Assembly (NCBI GenBank): GCA_900545715.1 | Contig: URAJ01000031.1 | Coordinates: forward strand, 1 to 26,170 | From: an uncultured Opitutales bacterium | Lineage (GTDB): Bacteria; Verrucomicrobiota; Verrucomicrobiia; Opitutales; Intestinicryptomonadaceae | Direction: 5' to 3' | Length of the DNA: 26,170 nucleotides | Part shown: in pieces, positions 15,765-24,616 of the stretch | Layout: each line of letters begins with the position of its first letter | How positions within the stretch are numbered: position 1 is the first letter of the stretch | The notes under the pieces: generated by a model | Databases searched by the model: none | The model's input: the letters and a program-made list of their open reading frames with translations, nothing else | What the model was told of the DNA's origin: nothing | Translations under genes and position numbers: made by a program

Positions 15765-16834
15765 ATTCAAACAACGACTTTCTCGTGCTGTTTCTCGCCC
15801 CGGTAAGAGACTTTCTCGCGGACGACGGCGTGTCGGAAATCCTCATAAACGGCGCTGGACAAATATATGTTGAGCGTTCAGGCAAACTCGAGCTCACCAA
15901 CGCAAAGTTTGCGAGCGAAGCGCAACTTATGGCGGCGGCTGTCAATATCGCAAAATCAGTCGACAGAATCCTCGACGAGCGCCACCCGGACCTCGACGCA
16001 AGGCTCCCCGACGGCTCCCGCGTGCATGTCACAATCCCTCCAATCAGCCGCTGCGGCACAATTATCTCCATTAGAAAATTTAAGAAGGATATGCTCACTC
16101 TCGAAAAGCTTGAAAAGCTTTCGAGCATACCGCACGACGGCGTCCTATTGCTAAACGCCATTGTAAAGCTGCGCAAGAACGTGCTCGTATCGGGCGGAAC
16201 TTCGTCGGGCAAAACTTCCGTCCTAAATGCAATAAGCGGGCTCATTCCTGACGGCGACCGCATTCTCGTGTTGGAGGACGCAAGCGAACTCCAACTTCAA
16301 CAGCGCCACTGCGTCTATTTTGAAACCCGCAAACCCGATAAAAACGGCGAAGGCGAATTTTCCATAAGAGACCTCGTAATTGCATCTCTTAGAATGCGCC
16401 CCGACAGGCTGGTAATCGGGGAAATCCGCGGCGGTGAGGCGCTCGACTTGTTGCAGGCGATGAATACGGGCCATTCTGGCTCGATGTCAACTATCCATGC
16501 AAACTCGCCCGTGGACGCTCTTAGAAGAATGGAAACTTGCGCAATTCTAAGCGGCGTGGAGCTCCCGCTAAACGCGGTTAGAATGCAGGTTGCTTCGGCG
16601 ATAAACTGCATTGTACATACAATGCGCCTGCCCGACGGCTCAAGAAAAATCGTCGATATATCGGAAGTCCTTCCGTTAAAAGACGGCGAGTACCAGACAA
16701 GCCCGCTCTTAAAATGGAATACGCGCTCCATTGCCCAAGACGGCTCCGTATCGGGCGATTTCAGCCTATGCAACAAACCGTCGTTCGCCGAAGACGCAAA
16801 CATAATGGGCTTAGAGCTCCCAAAGTACGAATAG
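15761..16834 (+). CDS. TadA/CpaF-type secretion ATPase without FHA domain
   Basis: Hexameric motor ATPase of the type II/IV secretion superfamily, 357 aa. It begins almost at the N-terminal domain ([19 protein letters not shown]). Walker A GGTSSGKT at about 145-152; Asp box near VLEDASELQ (170-178); Walker B region [13 protein letters not shown] (about 214-225); His box [14 protein letters not shown] (about 237-250). All are intact, so it should be active. It lacks the FHA domain and long linker of the second TadA encoded from the right edge of the window. No TadB/TadC accompanies it; the next gene, 4 bp on, is a protein kinase. It may be a second motor (retraction or an alternative mode) working on the same platform. 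Confidence 0.92.
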   Translation: MNSNNDFLVLFLAPVRDFLADDGVSEILINGAGQIYVERSGKLELTNAKFASEAQLMAAAVNIAKSVDRILDERHPDLDARLPDGSRVHVTIPPISRCGTIISIRKFKKDMLTLEKLEKLSSIPHDGVLLLNAIVKLRKNVLVSGGTSSGKTSVLNAISGLIPDGDRILVLEDASELQLQQRHCVYFETRKPDKNGEGEFSIRDLVIASLRMRPDRLVIGEIRGGEALDLLQAMNTGHSGSMSTIHANSPVDALRRMETCAILSGVELPLNAVRMQVASAINCIVHTMRLPDGSRKIVDISEVLPLKDGEYQTSPLLKWNTRSIAQDGSVSGDFSLCNKPSFAEDANIMGLELPKYE

Positions 16835-16838
16835 CCTT

Positions 16839-17660
16839 ATGCCACGCCTTTTCCGCGGCGAGATTATCGGCTCTCTCGAACTCCTAAAACCCGTAAAACT
16901 TTCCGGAGATTGCGAGGTTTGGCTTGCCGCGGATTCAAACGGGGATTTTGCAATATTAAAATCGGCGCCGCGCAATTCAAGCGAAGCCGAAAAATTATTG
17001 CTCTCCGCAGAAATCATAAAAAATATAAAATCTCCGGGATTAGCCGAAATATTGTCCTTTGGCATATCTGAGGCGGCAGACGCGTATGTCGCAACAAAAT
17101 ACGCGGCGCGAGGAACGCTTGCAAAATTTATAAAAAACAAGCGGCGGCTAACACAGGCGCAAACAGTAAAAATGCTTAGGGGAACGCTTGCAGGCCTCGC
17201 GGCTCTCCACGGCTTAGGCATTGTCCACCGCGACGTAAAGCCCGACAATATTTTCATTTTGCAAGACGGCTCGGCGGTATTGGGGGACTTTGGCGCAGCG
17301 AAGTTCCCAAATATTGGCGAACCTTCGGGCGCGGTATTCGGAAGCGCGCCGTATATGTCGCCCGAGCAGGCAAAAGACTCCACTGATGTTTCGCCGGCAT
17401 GCGATTTATTCTCGCTTGGTTGCGTGGCATACGAATGCCTTACGGGGAATCGCAGATATGCTCAAAAAAATTTTACCCAAACTTTAAAAGCAATACTGTC
17501 AGACAGCTCTTCCGCCGAACGCGAGCTCCGAAAGCTCTCAGAGCCTCCGCTTCCAGCCCTCGTCTCCCAGATGATGCAACATTCACCGTCAGCCCGCCCC
17601 GCTTCCGCGCGCGAAGTTTTTGATAAAATTGCGATGCTCCGGGAAGAGCCTATTGAATAA
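16839..17660 (+). CDS. Ser/Thr protein kinase (Hanks type)
   Basis: Cytoplasmic eukaryotic-like kinase, 273 aa: just the catalytic domain with no TM or PASTA region. ATP-anchoring Lys41 in FAILKSA, catalytic loop HRDVKPDN (130-137), DFG at 150-152, and a PE in APYMSPEQ (170-177) are all present. The Gly-rich loop is altered ([11 protein letters not shown] in place of GxGxxG). An activation segment with Ser/Thr residues separates DFG and the PE motif. It is the last gene of the plus-strand Tad operon, 4 bp after the ATPase, so its likely targets are Tad proteins; FHA proteins that could read its phosphothreonines are encoded in the convergent operon. No phosphatase gene is in the window. Confidence 0.9.
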   Translation: MPRLFRGEIIGSLELLKPVKLSGDCEVWLAADSNGDFAILKSAPRNSSEAEKLLLSAEIIKNIKSPGLAEILSFGISEAADAYVATKYAARGTLAKFIKNKRRLTQAQTVKMLRGTLAGLAALHGLGIVHRDVKPDNIFILQDGSAVLGDFGAAKFPNIGEPSGAVFGSAPYMSPEQAKDSTDVSPACDLFSLGCVAYECLTGNRRYAQKNFTQTLKAILSDSSSAERELRKLSEPPLPALVSQMMQHSPSARPASAREVFDKIAMLREEPIE

Positions 17661-17676
17661 GAAGTGCCGATATAAA

Positions 17677-17696
17677 ACGGGCGCGCCCGTGATTTT
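17677..17696 (+). terminator. Probable terminator of the plus-strand Tad operon
   Basis: Perfect 14-bp palindrome ACGGGCGCGCCCGT (17677-17690), able to form a 5-bp GC-rich stem with a 4-base loop, then GATTTTT, 17 bp after the kinase stop. The stem is short, so this is probable rather than certain. Confidence 0.5.
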
Positions 17697-17776
17697 TCGC
17701 AATACCCGCCATATTTTTGCGCCTCTATAGATTTTAAAATATTATTTTTTAGCGCATTTTTCCCAAATTTTTCGCA

Positions 17777-17805
17777 ATTAAAAACGGCTGAGACTAAAAC
17801 CGTTT
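17777..17805 (-). terminator. Probable terminator of the minus-strand Tad operon
   Basis: On the minus strand AAACGG (17800-17805) pairs with CCGTTT (17782-17787) across a 12-base loop and runs into a T-rich tail (17785-17777). It lies just beyond the metalloprotease stop at 17828. Confidence 0.6.
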
Positions 17806-17827
17806 GTTAGCCAGAACCGCTTGATAA

Positions 17828-18679
17828 CTAAGCCGAAAATCTCGCCAAAAAAATTTTCCAGCGCAGCGACTTTTCCGCCGCGCGACTCACCCATTCCTTC
17901 GGGCTTTCAGACTTTGCAATCGAGAATATTTCCTCATCGTCCATTCTAAATAAAATCGGAAGGGGCGCGAGCCCCGCCTCTGCAAGCTTTTTGCGGGCCT
18001 CCGCCAACACCGCCCTATTGCGCGCTTCTATCGCGATAGTTGCCGCCATTGGCACAGCTGCCACCATCCCCCAGAGAGGCAATCCTACCGCGAATAAGCA
18101 CACCGCCGCCATTGCCGACGCAAAGAATATTGACGGGATTTTCCAGTCCCTAAAAAAATTTCCAAATATTCTCCGAAACAGCGACGGCTCAACATTCCGC
18201 GGAAACCATTCGTCGTAAACAGATTCGCCAAAACCCATTCTTGCGGCATGGCAAATCTCGTGCGCAAGAACAGCCGCCGCATTCCGCCCATTCGGATTTT
18301 TTATGAATACCAAAGGAAGGACTCCGTCAATTTCGTACAAAATTCCCTCGGACAAAAGTCCGGCACGCCGCCCAGATTTTAACGCCGGCACCCAATCCGC
18401 TCGGAATCCGTAGGCTTTTTCCGCGATTCCGACAGCCGCTTCGCAAATTGAATTGTCTATGCTCTCCGCACCTTTGCAAAATTCCATATACTTGGATGTC
18501 CCTGCCCCAAGAGAATCTATCTCGCAAATCATGCGCTCCGCGCGCGCCGCAAAGGCGGCGGAGGTTTCCCCGGGAAGAATAAACATTCCAATAGAATCGA
18601 AAAATACGGCGGCGTCAAATACGTCGGCCGCATTCCCGGACAGCAACTTGTCGAGATTTTTACGCTGCGTACCCGTCAT
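17828..18679 (-). CDS. Membrane-associated HExxH metalloprotease, last gene of the minus Tad operon
   Basis: 283 aa from the ATG at 18679, chosen because it overlaps the stop of the upstream prepilin gene in an ATGA; the frame is open further upstream but that part would lie antisense-free within the pilin gene. A zinc-protease motif HEICH (about 140-144) sits in AAVLAHEICHAARMGFGES, with Glu152 or Glu157 as possible third ligands. A hydrophobic region at about 182-217 could span the membrane once or twice, and a charged helical tail follows (about 218-283). I do not recognise the precise family. Coupling to a Flp-like prepilin suggests a role in processing, quality control or turnover of that pilin or of other Tad components. 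Confidence 0.75.
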   Translation of the reverse strand: MTGTQRKNLDKLLSGNAADVFDAAVFFDSIGMFILPGETSAAFAARAERMICEIDSLGAGTSKYMEFCKGAESIDNSICEAAVGIAEKAYGFRADWVPALKSGRRAGLLSEGILYEIDGVLPLVFIKNPNGRNAAAVLAHEICHAARMGFGESVYDEWFPRNVEPSLFRRIFGNFFRDWKIPSIFFASAMAAVCLFAVGLPLWGMVAAVPMAATIAIEARNRAVLAEARKKLAEAGLAPLPILFRMDDEEIFSIAKSESPKEWVSRAAEKSLRWKIFLARFSA

Positions 18680-18912
18680 GGTATCGGCAGGGAAATAATA
18701 GTTATTATTCGCTGGTAGAGGTGAACTATTCCTTCGCCTATCTCGCCAAACTCTCCTCCAAGCCAAGACGAACGGTATATCATAGCGGACGCGCCGAATA
18801 CGAGCGGCAATATGGAGCACAATAGCAGTGTGTATTCCAGTAAAACCGCCCCGCGCCTTCTTGCCGAAAGCCTCTTTTTTATATCGCGCGCGCCTTTTCT
18901 TTTGCAGAGCAT
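18676..18912 (-). CDS. Second Flp-like prepilin (minor pilin)
   Basis: 78 aa. The leader ends RRRG and is followed by AVLLEY, an exact match to the Flp rule: Gly at -1, Glu at +5 and Tyr at +6. One hydrophobic helix spans about 23-46 (EYTLLLCSILPLVFGASAMIY), then a short tail rich in Gly and Ile. AGGAGG on the minus strand (18919-18924) lies 6 nt before the ATG, a strong ribosome site. It follows the 800-aa FHA protein by 28 bp and overlaps the metalloprotease start. Unlike the pilin at 11334 it has no charged C-terminal helix. It may be a minor or tip pilin, or a pseudopilin; processing by the TadV at 11691 is expected. Confidence 0.8.
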   Translation of the reverse strand: MLCKRKGARDIKKRLSARRRGAVLLEYTLLLCSILPLVFGASAMIYRSSWLGGEFGEIGEGIVHLYQRIITIISLPIP

Positions 18913-18940
18913 TTATAGCCTCCTCGCACTCTCAACCGCC

Positions 18941-21343
18941 TCAGTGCCTCCAAACGCGGTTTACAATCGGGTCCCCCGGTATGCCATTCGAGAGTATCCG
19001 CTCTTTTACGTCTTTTATTTTTTCGGCATCTATCGGATTGTATTTCTCCCACGCCGAATATTGCAGACGCCTAAATTCCCTCCATTTTTTTGCAAACTCG
19101 TCTATATCGTCTTTTGATACGCTTCCGGGAGGCGCAAAATAAAAATACGCCGCCTTAGAAACGAAATATTTGCGCCCATTCGGATTTTCGCGCACAATTT
19201 CATTCAACATTTTTAACAGGCTTTCGCGAGTCTTTAACACGTCCGCAATCTTCCCCCGAAGCTCCGATATTTTGCCTTTGAGCATCCATTTGTTTTCGGG
19301 CATGGAAAACCATGCTAACGCCTCCTCGGCGGCTTTGTAGGTGTCGGAAAGCTCTATGCAGTCCGGACGGTGCTGTTCTGGCAAAAGCAGATCCGTGGAA
19401 AATATATTTGTGGACAGTGTCGGTATTTGGGAAATTATGTCGTAAAAATACTTAAACCCTAAGAGCTTGTCGTATTCGTCTGCGTATCCGCCCTCTGCAA
19501 TCTCCGCAGGCTGGCTTTTCAAGCTTTTGAAGGACAATAATTCGCCCCACGTCTGCCTTGAATTAAAGACTTTTGCTACTTCTGGGACGCCCGCGTCGAT
19601 TCCATATTCGCTTATGTTGGAAATTATGTACTTTATCGCGTCGGTGCCTTTTAATATCTGCGAATTTCTATTTATTATCTCCGCTCGCAACTTTGATATA
19701 GAATCGTAATTCATGCACTCGTCGGGCGATATAAAGTCTATCTGCCTTTCGAGTTCGCCGAAGCGTAGATTATAGAACTTTTCCTGATTGCTCCTTACGG
19801 ACTCTATATTGCCCCTCATCTTTTTTATCAGCTCCTCGGCGTGCTGGGCTTTCATTCTTACGCCGCCCATCGAGTCGCGCTTGATGCCGTCTATCTGGGA
19901 TAGCAATTTTTGGATATCTGCGTCCTCCCAATTTATTTCCTTCAAGAGCTTGTCGAGCTTCTCGAGGTTTGCAACATTCGCCCTAAGCTCGTCAACTTTC
20001 TGCGATATTGCCGCGCAAAGCGGCCGCAAATACTCCGGCGCGCCCTTCCCAAAATCCGCCTTTGCGTAGGGCGTCTTCTCTATCTTGGAAAGTTCGGACT
20101 TCATATTTTCCGCCGGCAAATCCGTATCCGAGAGCAAATTTGAAAGCGCGTACATCTGGATTAAATGCGATTTAGCTTCACCCGCCTCCTTCATGTATTC
20201 GGAGACCCCCGCGCCATTCCAGTTCCAGTCAGACTGGTTTTCCAAATGCAGCTGCCCTATGCACGACGTCGCCTTTGCCCATTCGGAATTCTTTAAGTAC
20301 TCCTTAAATTTCCCGAATACCCTGTAAACTGTCTCGTAGCGCACCAACGATTCCTTGTATTCCGGGTATTCGTCGGCAAACTTCTTAAATTCCCTCGAAT
20401 ACGGAAGCTTCGACAGCATTCCCCGCGCGCCGTCAAAGTCGTCGTTTTTCAGATATTCGTCGTACTCGCCTATTACGCTTTCCGAAGTCGGTGTCAGCGC
20501 ATAGAATATGCCGAACACCATAAACGTCAAAACTACCGTCGCAAAAACCGCCAATATCTTTTTTGCGGCGTTTGTGCGCGTATGGATTACATTCATATCC
20601 AAAAAGCGCAAGTCGTAAAATGCTATGGAAATTATGTCGGAGTCCATCAGCATTCTCTCGGTGCGCCCCATCTTCGCCCCGTTCACGTACGTTCCGTTTT
20701 GGCTGCCCGTATCCCTCAGCCATGTCTGACCGTCGTCGGATATTTTCAACTCCGCATGGTGCGCGGACACTACGTCGTCGTCTATAACAATGTCGTTGTC
20801 CTTCGCGGAGCCGATTCTTATCAAAGAATGTTCAAGCCTTGCCATTGAGCCCGCGAGGGGGCCGTTTAAATATTCAAGCCTATGAACGTCGCACGGGCGG
20901 TCGGCCGAAGACTCCACGCGGCTTACGGTCAGCTCGCAGTCGCCTATCGACACGCGGTCCCCGGGAAGCAGCTTTTTGCCGGAAATCTCGCGCCCTTTAT
21001 ACCTGAACTTCCCGCCTTTGAGCGCCGTCAGCGACACGTCTTTCGGAGTTAGCGTAAGCTGCCCGCGAAAATCGCCCGACGACCTGTCCTCGGCAGGTAT
21101 TATCCAGTCGTTTTCAGGAGAGCGGCCGATTGTTATGCGATCTCCCAAATTGTCCGTCTTTGCCGAATATGCGAGAGTCCCGCGGCATCTAAATTCGAGC
21201 AAATAAGAATATCCCCTCACCGCATGTTCCCCGGCGGCGGAATCCTTCCCCGCTTGCTTGCGACGCCCGAAAAGCGCATTGCGCAGCCTTTCGGCGATTC
21301 CACTCGCGCCGCGCGGCTCTGGTTTGTTTTCGTCGGCAGCCAT
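18941..21343 (-). CDS. Tandem-FHA single-pass membrane protein with large helical periplasmic domain
   Basis: 800 aa. Residues ~45-145 form a divergent FHA-like domain (IGRSPENDW kept, but no SxxH), ~153-250 a second FHA domain (IRIGSAKDNDIVI, SAHHAELK, SQNGTYVNG). In the second one the Arg of the GR pair is replaced by Ser, while the Ser-x-x-His-like and NGT elements remain. A TM helix follows at about 262-284, then ~515 residues rich in charged helices, probably periplasmic, with coiled-coil-like stretches (about 445-520). Its start shares one base with the stop of the other FHA protein. Architecture (cytoplasmic FHA, TM, periplasmic body) parallels inner-membrane ring proteins such as YscD/PrgH of type III secretion; this is analogy, not demonstrated homology. 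Likely a structural part of this Tad machine. Confidence 0.82.
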   Translation of the reverse strand: MAADENKPEPRGASGIAERLRNALFGRRKQAGKDSAAGEHAVRGYSYLLEFRCRGTLAYSAKTDNLGDRITIGRSPENDWIIPAEDRSSGDFRGQLTLTPKDVSLTALKGGKFRYKGREISGKKLLPGDRVSIGDCELTVSRVESSADRPCDVHRLEYLNGPLAGSMARLEHSLIRIGSAKDNDIVIDDDVVSAHHAELKISDDGQTWLRDTGSQNGTYVNGAKMGRTERMLMDSDIISIAFYDLRFLDMNVIHTRTNAAKKILAVFATVVLTFMVFGIFYALTPTSESVIGEYDEYLKNDDFDGARGMLSKLPYSREFKKFADEYPEYKESLVRYETVYRVFGKFKEYLKNSEWAKATSCIGQLHLENQSDWNWNGAGVSEYMKEAGEAKSHLIQMYALSNLLSDTDLPAENMKSELSKIEKTPYAKADFGKGAPEYLRPLCAAISQKVDELRANVANLEKLDKLLKEINWEDADIQKLLSQIDGIKRDSMGGVRMKAQHAEELIKKMRGNIESVRSNQEKFYNLRFGELERQIDFISPDECMNYDSISKLRAEIINRNSQILKGTDAIKYIISNISEYGIDAGVPEVAKVFNSRQTWGELLSFKSLKSQPAEIAEGGYADEYDKLLGFKYFYDIISQIPTLSTNIFSTDLLLPEQHRPDCIELSDTYKAAEEALAWFSMPENKWMLKGKISELRGKIADVLKTRESLLKMLNEIVRENPNGRKYFVSKAAYFYFAPPGSVSKDDIDEFAKKWREFRRLQYSAWEKYNPIDAEKIKDVKERILSNGIPGDPIVNRVWRH

Positions 21344-22806
21344 TATTCAACACTCCAATCGTTTTTCATTATGCGCGTATAGCGGTAGTCGTTCAGAGGT
21401 TCAAACTTTTCCAGACAATCGTTCAAAATTCGGGTTGTTTCGTCTTTTTTGCCGTCCCTCAGCGAGTCCGAATATTCGAGGCATTTTCTCGAATACCATA
21501 CCTTCTGGGCGGCGCGAAATTTTTCCAAAAGGGATTGCGTGGCGTCTATCAGCGGGCGCTCGTTGTTTTTGTACGCCTCCACAAAAAGGCTGCTAATCAG
21601 CAAATCGATATCCTCCCAAGAGGCTATCTCTATGTTTTTGCGGAGCTCGCGGTTCAGCATTTGAAGCATCTTAGTAGTGTTTTCGCGCAGGGGCTTTTCG
21701 GGAACCTCCCAATACCTCGCAACTGTAGAGTTCGCCACAGACATGCAATCGTAGTCCTTCAACAGCGACGATGCCCTCCAATACTGCGTTTCGGGAACCT
21801 CGCGCATAAGCACTATCTGCTTGTCCAGAAACCGCGCATAGCAGGCAACTCCGCGCCACACCATCGGCCCCGCCTTGCGCGTATAGTTGATTCTTATGTA
21901 CGGATAGCCGTTGTCGCGCTTATTGAAAAAATCCTCCTGCGGCTCGGACGTAAATTTCATTCCACTATTTTTTTCGGCAGCGGCAAGCCACTCGTCAAAA
22001 CTCTTGCGCGGCGTCTTTGCGTAGCCGTCCTTTACCGGAGACGCCTCAAAAGTTATGTGGAAAGGCACGTCCTGATTGCGCCCAACCGCCGTCAACACTT
22101 CAAAATTCGAGCCTTTCGCATTCTTTACCATCGCTGGGCTGTTCGGATAATATATCAAAAACTTCCCGTTGTCGCCAAGGTCGATACGCTGTTCGCCGTC
22201 GTCGTACACACCCGTCACTTCTCCCGGCCACGTCACGGGATTTTCAACGCCGCTTTCGGATATGTAATACGCCAGCCCGAGTATCGCAATCGATATGAAA
22301 ATTCCAACGACCACCGCCAGCCTGCGCTGCCGCTCCATCGACTTGTTCGCCGCACGCAAATCCGCAAGCTCCTCCGCCGACGCGTAGCGCGTGTGCGATA
22401 CGTCTTCCCCGCCGGAATCGGCATTCAGTCCACCGCTTGCGGGATTCACAGTGGCTTCGCCGTAAATGTCGATATCGGGCTCCTCCGAATGTGCGAGCGC
22501 GCCGTATTCCTCAACTACAAATGCGAGAGACTTTCCAAGCTTTACGTCGTCGCCGGGGCGAAGCGCAGCGTCGGTACCCGCCGAAGCCTGCCCATTGCGC
22601 ACGAGCGCGTCGGCGGAACAATGCATCACTATTCCTCCGCCGGATTGCGGAAGCAGCGTCACGTGCTCCTCGGCGACTCCGGCGTCGGAGCTGCGTATGT
22701 CGGCGTTCATCGACGAGCCTATGACAACGCCGGATTCCTTCACAGCGAAAGACCTTCCCTCCAAATCTCCGTTTATGAATCTTATTTTGTATCGCGCCGT
22801 TTGCAT
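21343..22806 (-). CDS. FHA-like single-pass membrane protein of the Tad operon
   Basis: 487 aa. N-terminal ~1-105 has the strand pattern and spacing of an FHA domain (GVVIGSSMNADIRSSDAG, AEEHVTLL, VRNG, LRPGDDVKLG) but key phosphothreonine contacts are changed: GR is GS and the Ser of SxxH is Ala. An acidic linker (about 105-155) leads to a TM helix (about 163-182), then ~300 residues of likely periplasmic, mixed alpha/beta sequence ending in helices (about 375-487). The periplasmic part is not a family I recognise. It lies 6 bp after TadC and is directly coupled to the 800-aa FHA protein, suggesting the two are partners in an inner-membrane assembly. Confidence 0.8.
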   Translation of the reverse strand: MQTARYKIRFINGDLEGRSFAVKESGVVIGSSMNADIRSSDAGVAEEHVTLLPQSGGGIVMHCSADALVRNGQASAGTDAALRPGDDVKLGKSLAFVVEEYGALAHSEEPDIDIYGEATVNPASGGLNADSGGEDVSHTRYASAEELADLRAANKSMERQRRLAVVVGIFISIAILGLAYYISESGVENPVTWPGEVTGVYDDGEQRIDLGDNGKFLIYYPNSPAMVKNAKGSNFEVLTAVGRNQDVPFHITFEASPVKDGYAKTPRKSFDEWLAAAEKNSGMKFTSEPQEDFFNKRDNGYPYIRINYTRKAGPMVWRGVACYARFLDKQIVLMREVPETQYWRASSLLKDYDCMSVANSTVARYWEVPEKPLRENTTKMLQMLNRELRKNIEIASWEDIDLLISSLFVEAYKNNERPLIDATQSLLEKFRAAQKVWYSRKCLEYSDSLRDGKKDETTRILNDCLEKFEPLNDYRYTRIMKNDWSVE

Positions 22807-22812
22807 TTTACC

Positions 22813-23715
22813 TTAAAACAGGGAAACCCCCGCCTCTTTCATTCTTATGTAGATGGGTGTTAAAATTATTATAAATACCGCAGGCATTATAAATATCGCC
22901 ATAGGCAGCAGCATCAGCGAAGGCGCCCTCTGCGCCTTGCATTCCGCGAGGGCAAAACGCGCCTTCCGCATTTCCTCCCCCTGAATTTCCATCGTTTCCG
23001 TAAGCGGCGAACCAAGCTCTGTTCCAAGCTCTATCGCCGATACAAACGACGTAAACTCCTTTATCTGCACGCGAAGCGCCATATTGCGTAGCGCCGATAT
23101 GCGCGTCACACCAAGCTCCATCTCATGCAGCATTCTAAGAAATTCGTCGCGCAAAGGCCCCGCGTCCGAAAGGTTGACGTAAAACCTAACCGCCGCCATG
23201 AAATCGAGCCCCCCGCGCATTGCAGAGCCTATGAGGTCTATTGAGTACGGCAGGCTCCTCAATATCGCCGTGCGCTTCTTGTCCACAATGTTGTCAATTC
23301 CTGTCCTCGGGGAAAACCAGCCGACGAAAAATCCGAGAGCCGCCCCAACTGCGGCGTACGCCTCCTCCTCGGCGGCGGCAAATGCCATTCCGGCAAACAA
23401 TACCGATAGTACCGCCGCCAAAAACACCTGCGCGCAATACACCTTTTTTGCGTTCGTCTTTAATCCGGAAAATTCTATTTTTTTCTCCAATGCGGCAGCG
23501 CCCGAACGGAATATGCGGCAGAGGAAACCGCCAAGGCCAAGGCGCTCCAAGACATTGGCAAACGGCTCGGCTATCTGAAGCGCCGCAGGAAGCTCAACTT
23601 CCGCGCTGCGCTTCGGAGACTTGGCGACCTTCACGGATTTGTCCGACATACAATAAAGTATTGTCGGTATTATTACCGCCATAAAAGTGAAAATATATAC
23701 AGCATACTCGCCCAT
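22813..23715 (-). CDS. tadC: TadC-type inner-membrane platform protein (T2SSF domain)
   Basis: Integral platform protein of the Tad pilus, 300 aa. N-terminal TM (about 4-22), a pair of TM segments in the middle (about 88-135), a cytoplasmic T2SSF/GspF domain (about 150-265: RSLPYSIDLIGSAMRGG, ELGTELGSPLTETM), and a C-terminal TM (about 267-290). It interacts with TadB and the TadA ATPase in known systems. It begins 3 bp after the tadB stop, the standard tadA-tadB-tadC order. Confidence 0.92.
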   Translation of the reverse strand: MGEYAVYIFTFMAVIIPTILYCMSDKSVKVAKSPKRSAEVELPAALQIAEPFANVLERLGLGGFLCRIFRSGAAALEKKIEFSGLKTNAKKVYCAQVFLAAVLSVLFAGMAFAAAEEEAYAAVGAALGFFVGWFSPRTGIDNIVDKKRTAILRSLPYSIDLIGSAMRGGLDFMAAVRFYVNLSDAGPLRDEFLRMLHEMELGVTRISALRNMALRVQIKEFTSFVSAIELGTELGSPLTETMEIQGEEMRKARFALAECKAQRAPSLMLLPMAIFIMPAVFIIILTPIYIRMKEAGVSLF

Positions 23716-23718
23716 TTT

Positions 23719-24615
23719 CTACACCTTCACGTCCACTATCTTGCGTATAACAAAATAACCGGTCACCTCAAGGGCCAACATAATCCCTATCGCGCACCAC
23801 CCTATTCCCGTCGTCAAAAGGGGCATCATCAGCTCGCTGTTTACAAGCAGCAACAACAAAAACGCCGCAAGCGGCGCAAGCGACATCGCCAGCGCCTCAA
23901 ACCTCCCTTGGGCTGTCAGAGCCATAAGCTTCTGGTGGAATTCGGTGCGCGCGCGTATGGTCTGGGTTATCCGCTGGATTACGTCGGCGAGGCTTCCGCC
24001 TGACTGGGTTGTCAATTTTATCGAGACTATCAGAAGCTGGAGATCCTCGCAGGGAACCCTCTCGTACATTCTCTGGAGAGACTCCGACAACTCGAGCCCG
24101 AGCCGATACTCACGAATCACTATCATCAGCTCCTCCTTCATAGGCCCTTCGCACCGCCTCGAAAACGCTTCGAGCGCCTGCGGAAGCGCCTGCCCGGAAC
24201 GCAACGCGCTCGTAAGCCCCATCGCCAAATCGAGAATTCCGGCCTCAAACTCCTTCGCCCTCGCCTTCGCCTTTCCGGAAAAATAAATCCACGGAGCCCT
24301 AAACCCCGCCGCGAAAAACACAACCCCGCCTACTATTACCGCAAGCGGATTGTACACCCCGCAAAACAACAGTGTGCCTACAAAAAGCCCCGCCGCCAAA
24401 ATGCCTATTGACGTCTGAAGCTGCCTTAGCCTGATCTTGTCTATGAAACGATAGACGCCGACTGCCGAAGGCGACACTAAACGGCTCCGCGCCCCCTTCT
24501 CCGCGCGCTCCACGCTAAACGACTGTATGAAGCGTATGCACATATATATCAACAGCGACGCCGCAAGCATCACCAGCAGATATATTCCAACACGCTGCAT
24601 TTCTGAATAAACCAT
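23719..24615 (-). CDS. tadB: TadB-type inner-membrane platform protein (T2SSF domain)
   Basis: 298 aa from the ATG at 24615. This start has a GGAGGG ribosome site (plus-strand ccctcc at 24621-24626) 5 nt upstream and leaves one base after the tadA stop; a TTG at 24633 would add six residues but would include that ribosome site. N-terminal TM (about 8-28), two TMs (about 70-112), the T2SSF core (ILDLAMGLTSALRSGQALPQALE and LTTQSGGSLADVI), and two C-terminal TMs (about 240-290). With TadC it forms the inner-membrane platform turned by TadA. Confidence 0.92.
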   Translation of the reverse strand: MVYSEMQRVGIYLLVMLAASLLIYMCIRFIQSFSVERAEKGARSRLVSPSAVGVYRFIDKIRLRQLQTSIGILAAGLFVGTLLFCGVYNPLAVIVGGVVFFAAGFRAPWIYFSGKAKARAKEFEAGILDLAMGLTSALRSGQALPQALEAFSRRCEGPMKEELMIVIREYRLGLELSESLQRMYERVPCEDLQLLIVSIKLTTQSGGSLADVIQRITQTIRARTEFHQKLMALTAQGRFEALAMSLAPLAAFLLLLLVNSELMMPLLTTGIGWCAIGIMLALEVTGYFVIRKIVDVKV

Positions 24616-24616
24616 C

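Noticed and set aside
18680..18820. Longer N-terminus for the metalloprotease
   Set aside because: The frame is open to 18820 but the extra residues are out of frame within the prepilin gene; the ATG at 18679 forms a typical ATGA overlap.
21535..22863. Long plus-strand open frame (442 codons) opposite the FHA protein gene
   Set aside because: Arg/His-rich translation with no domain; it is the antisense shadow of the well-supported FHA-like gene at 21343-22806, which fits the operon spacing.
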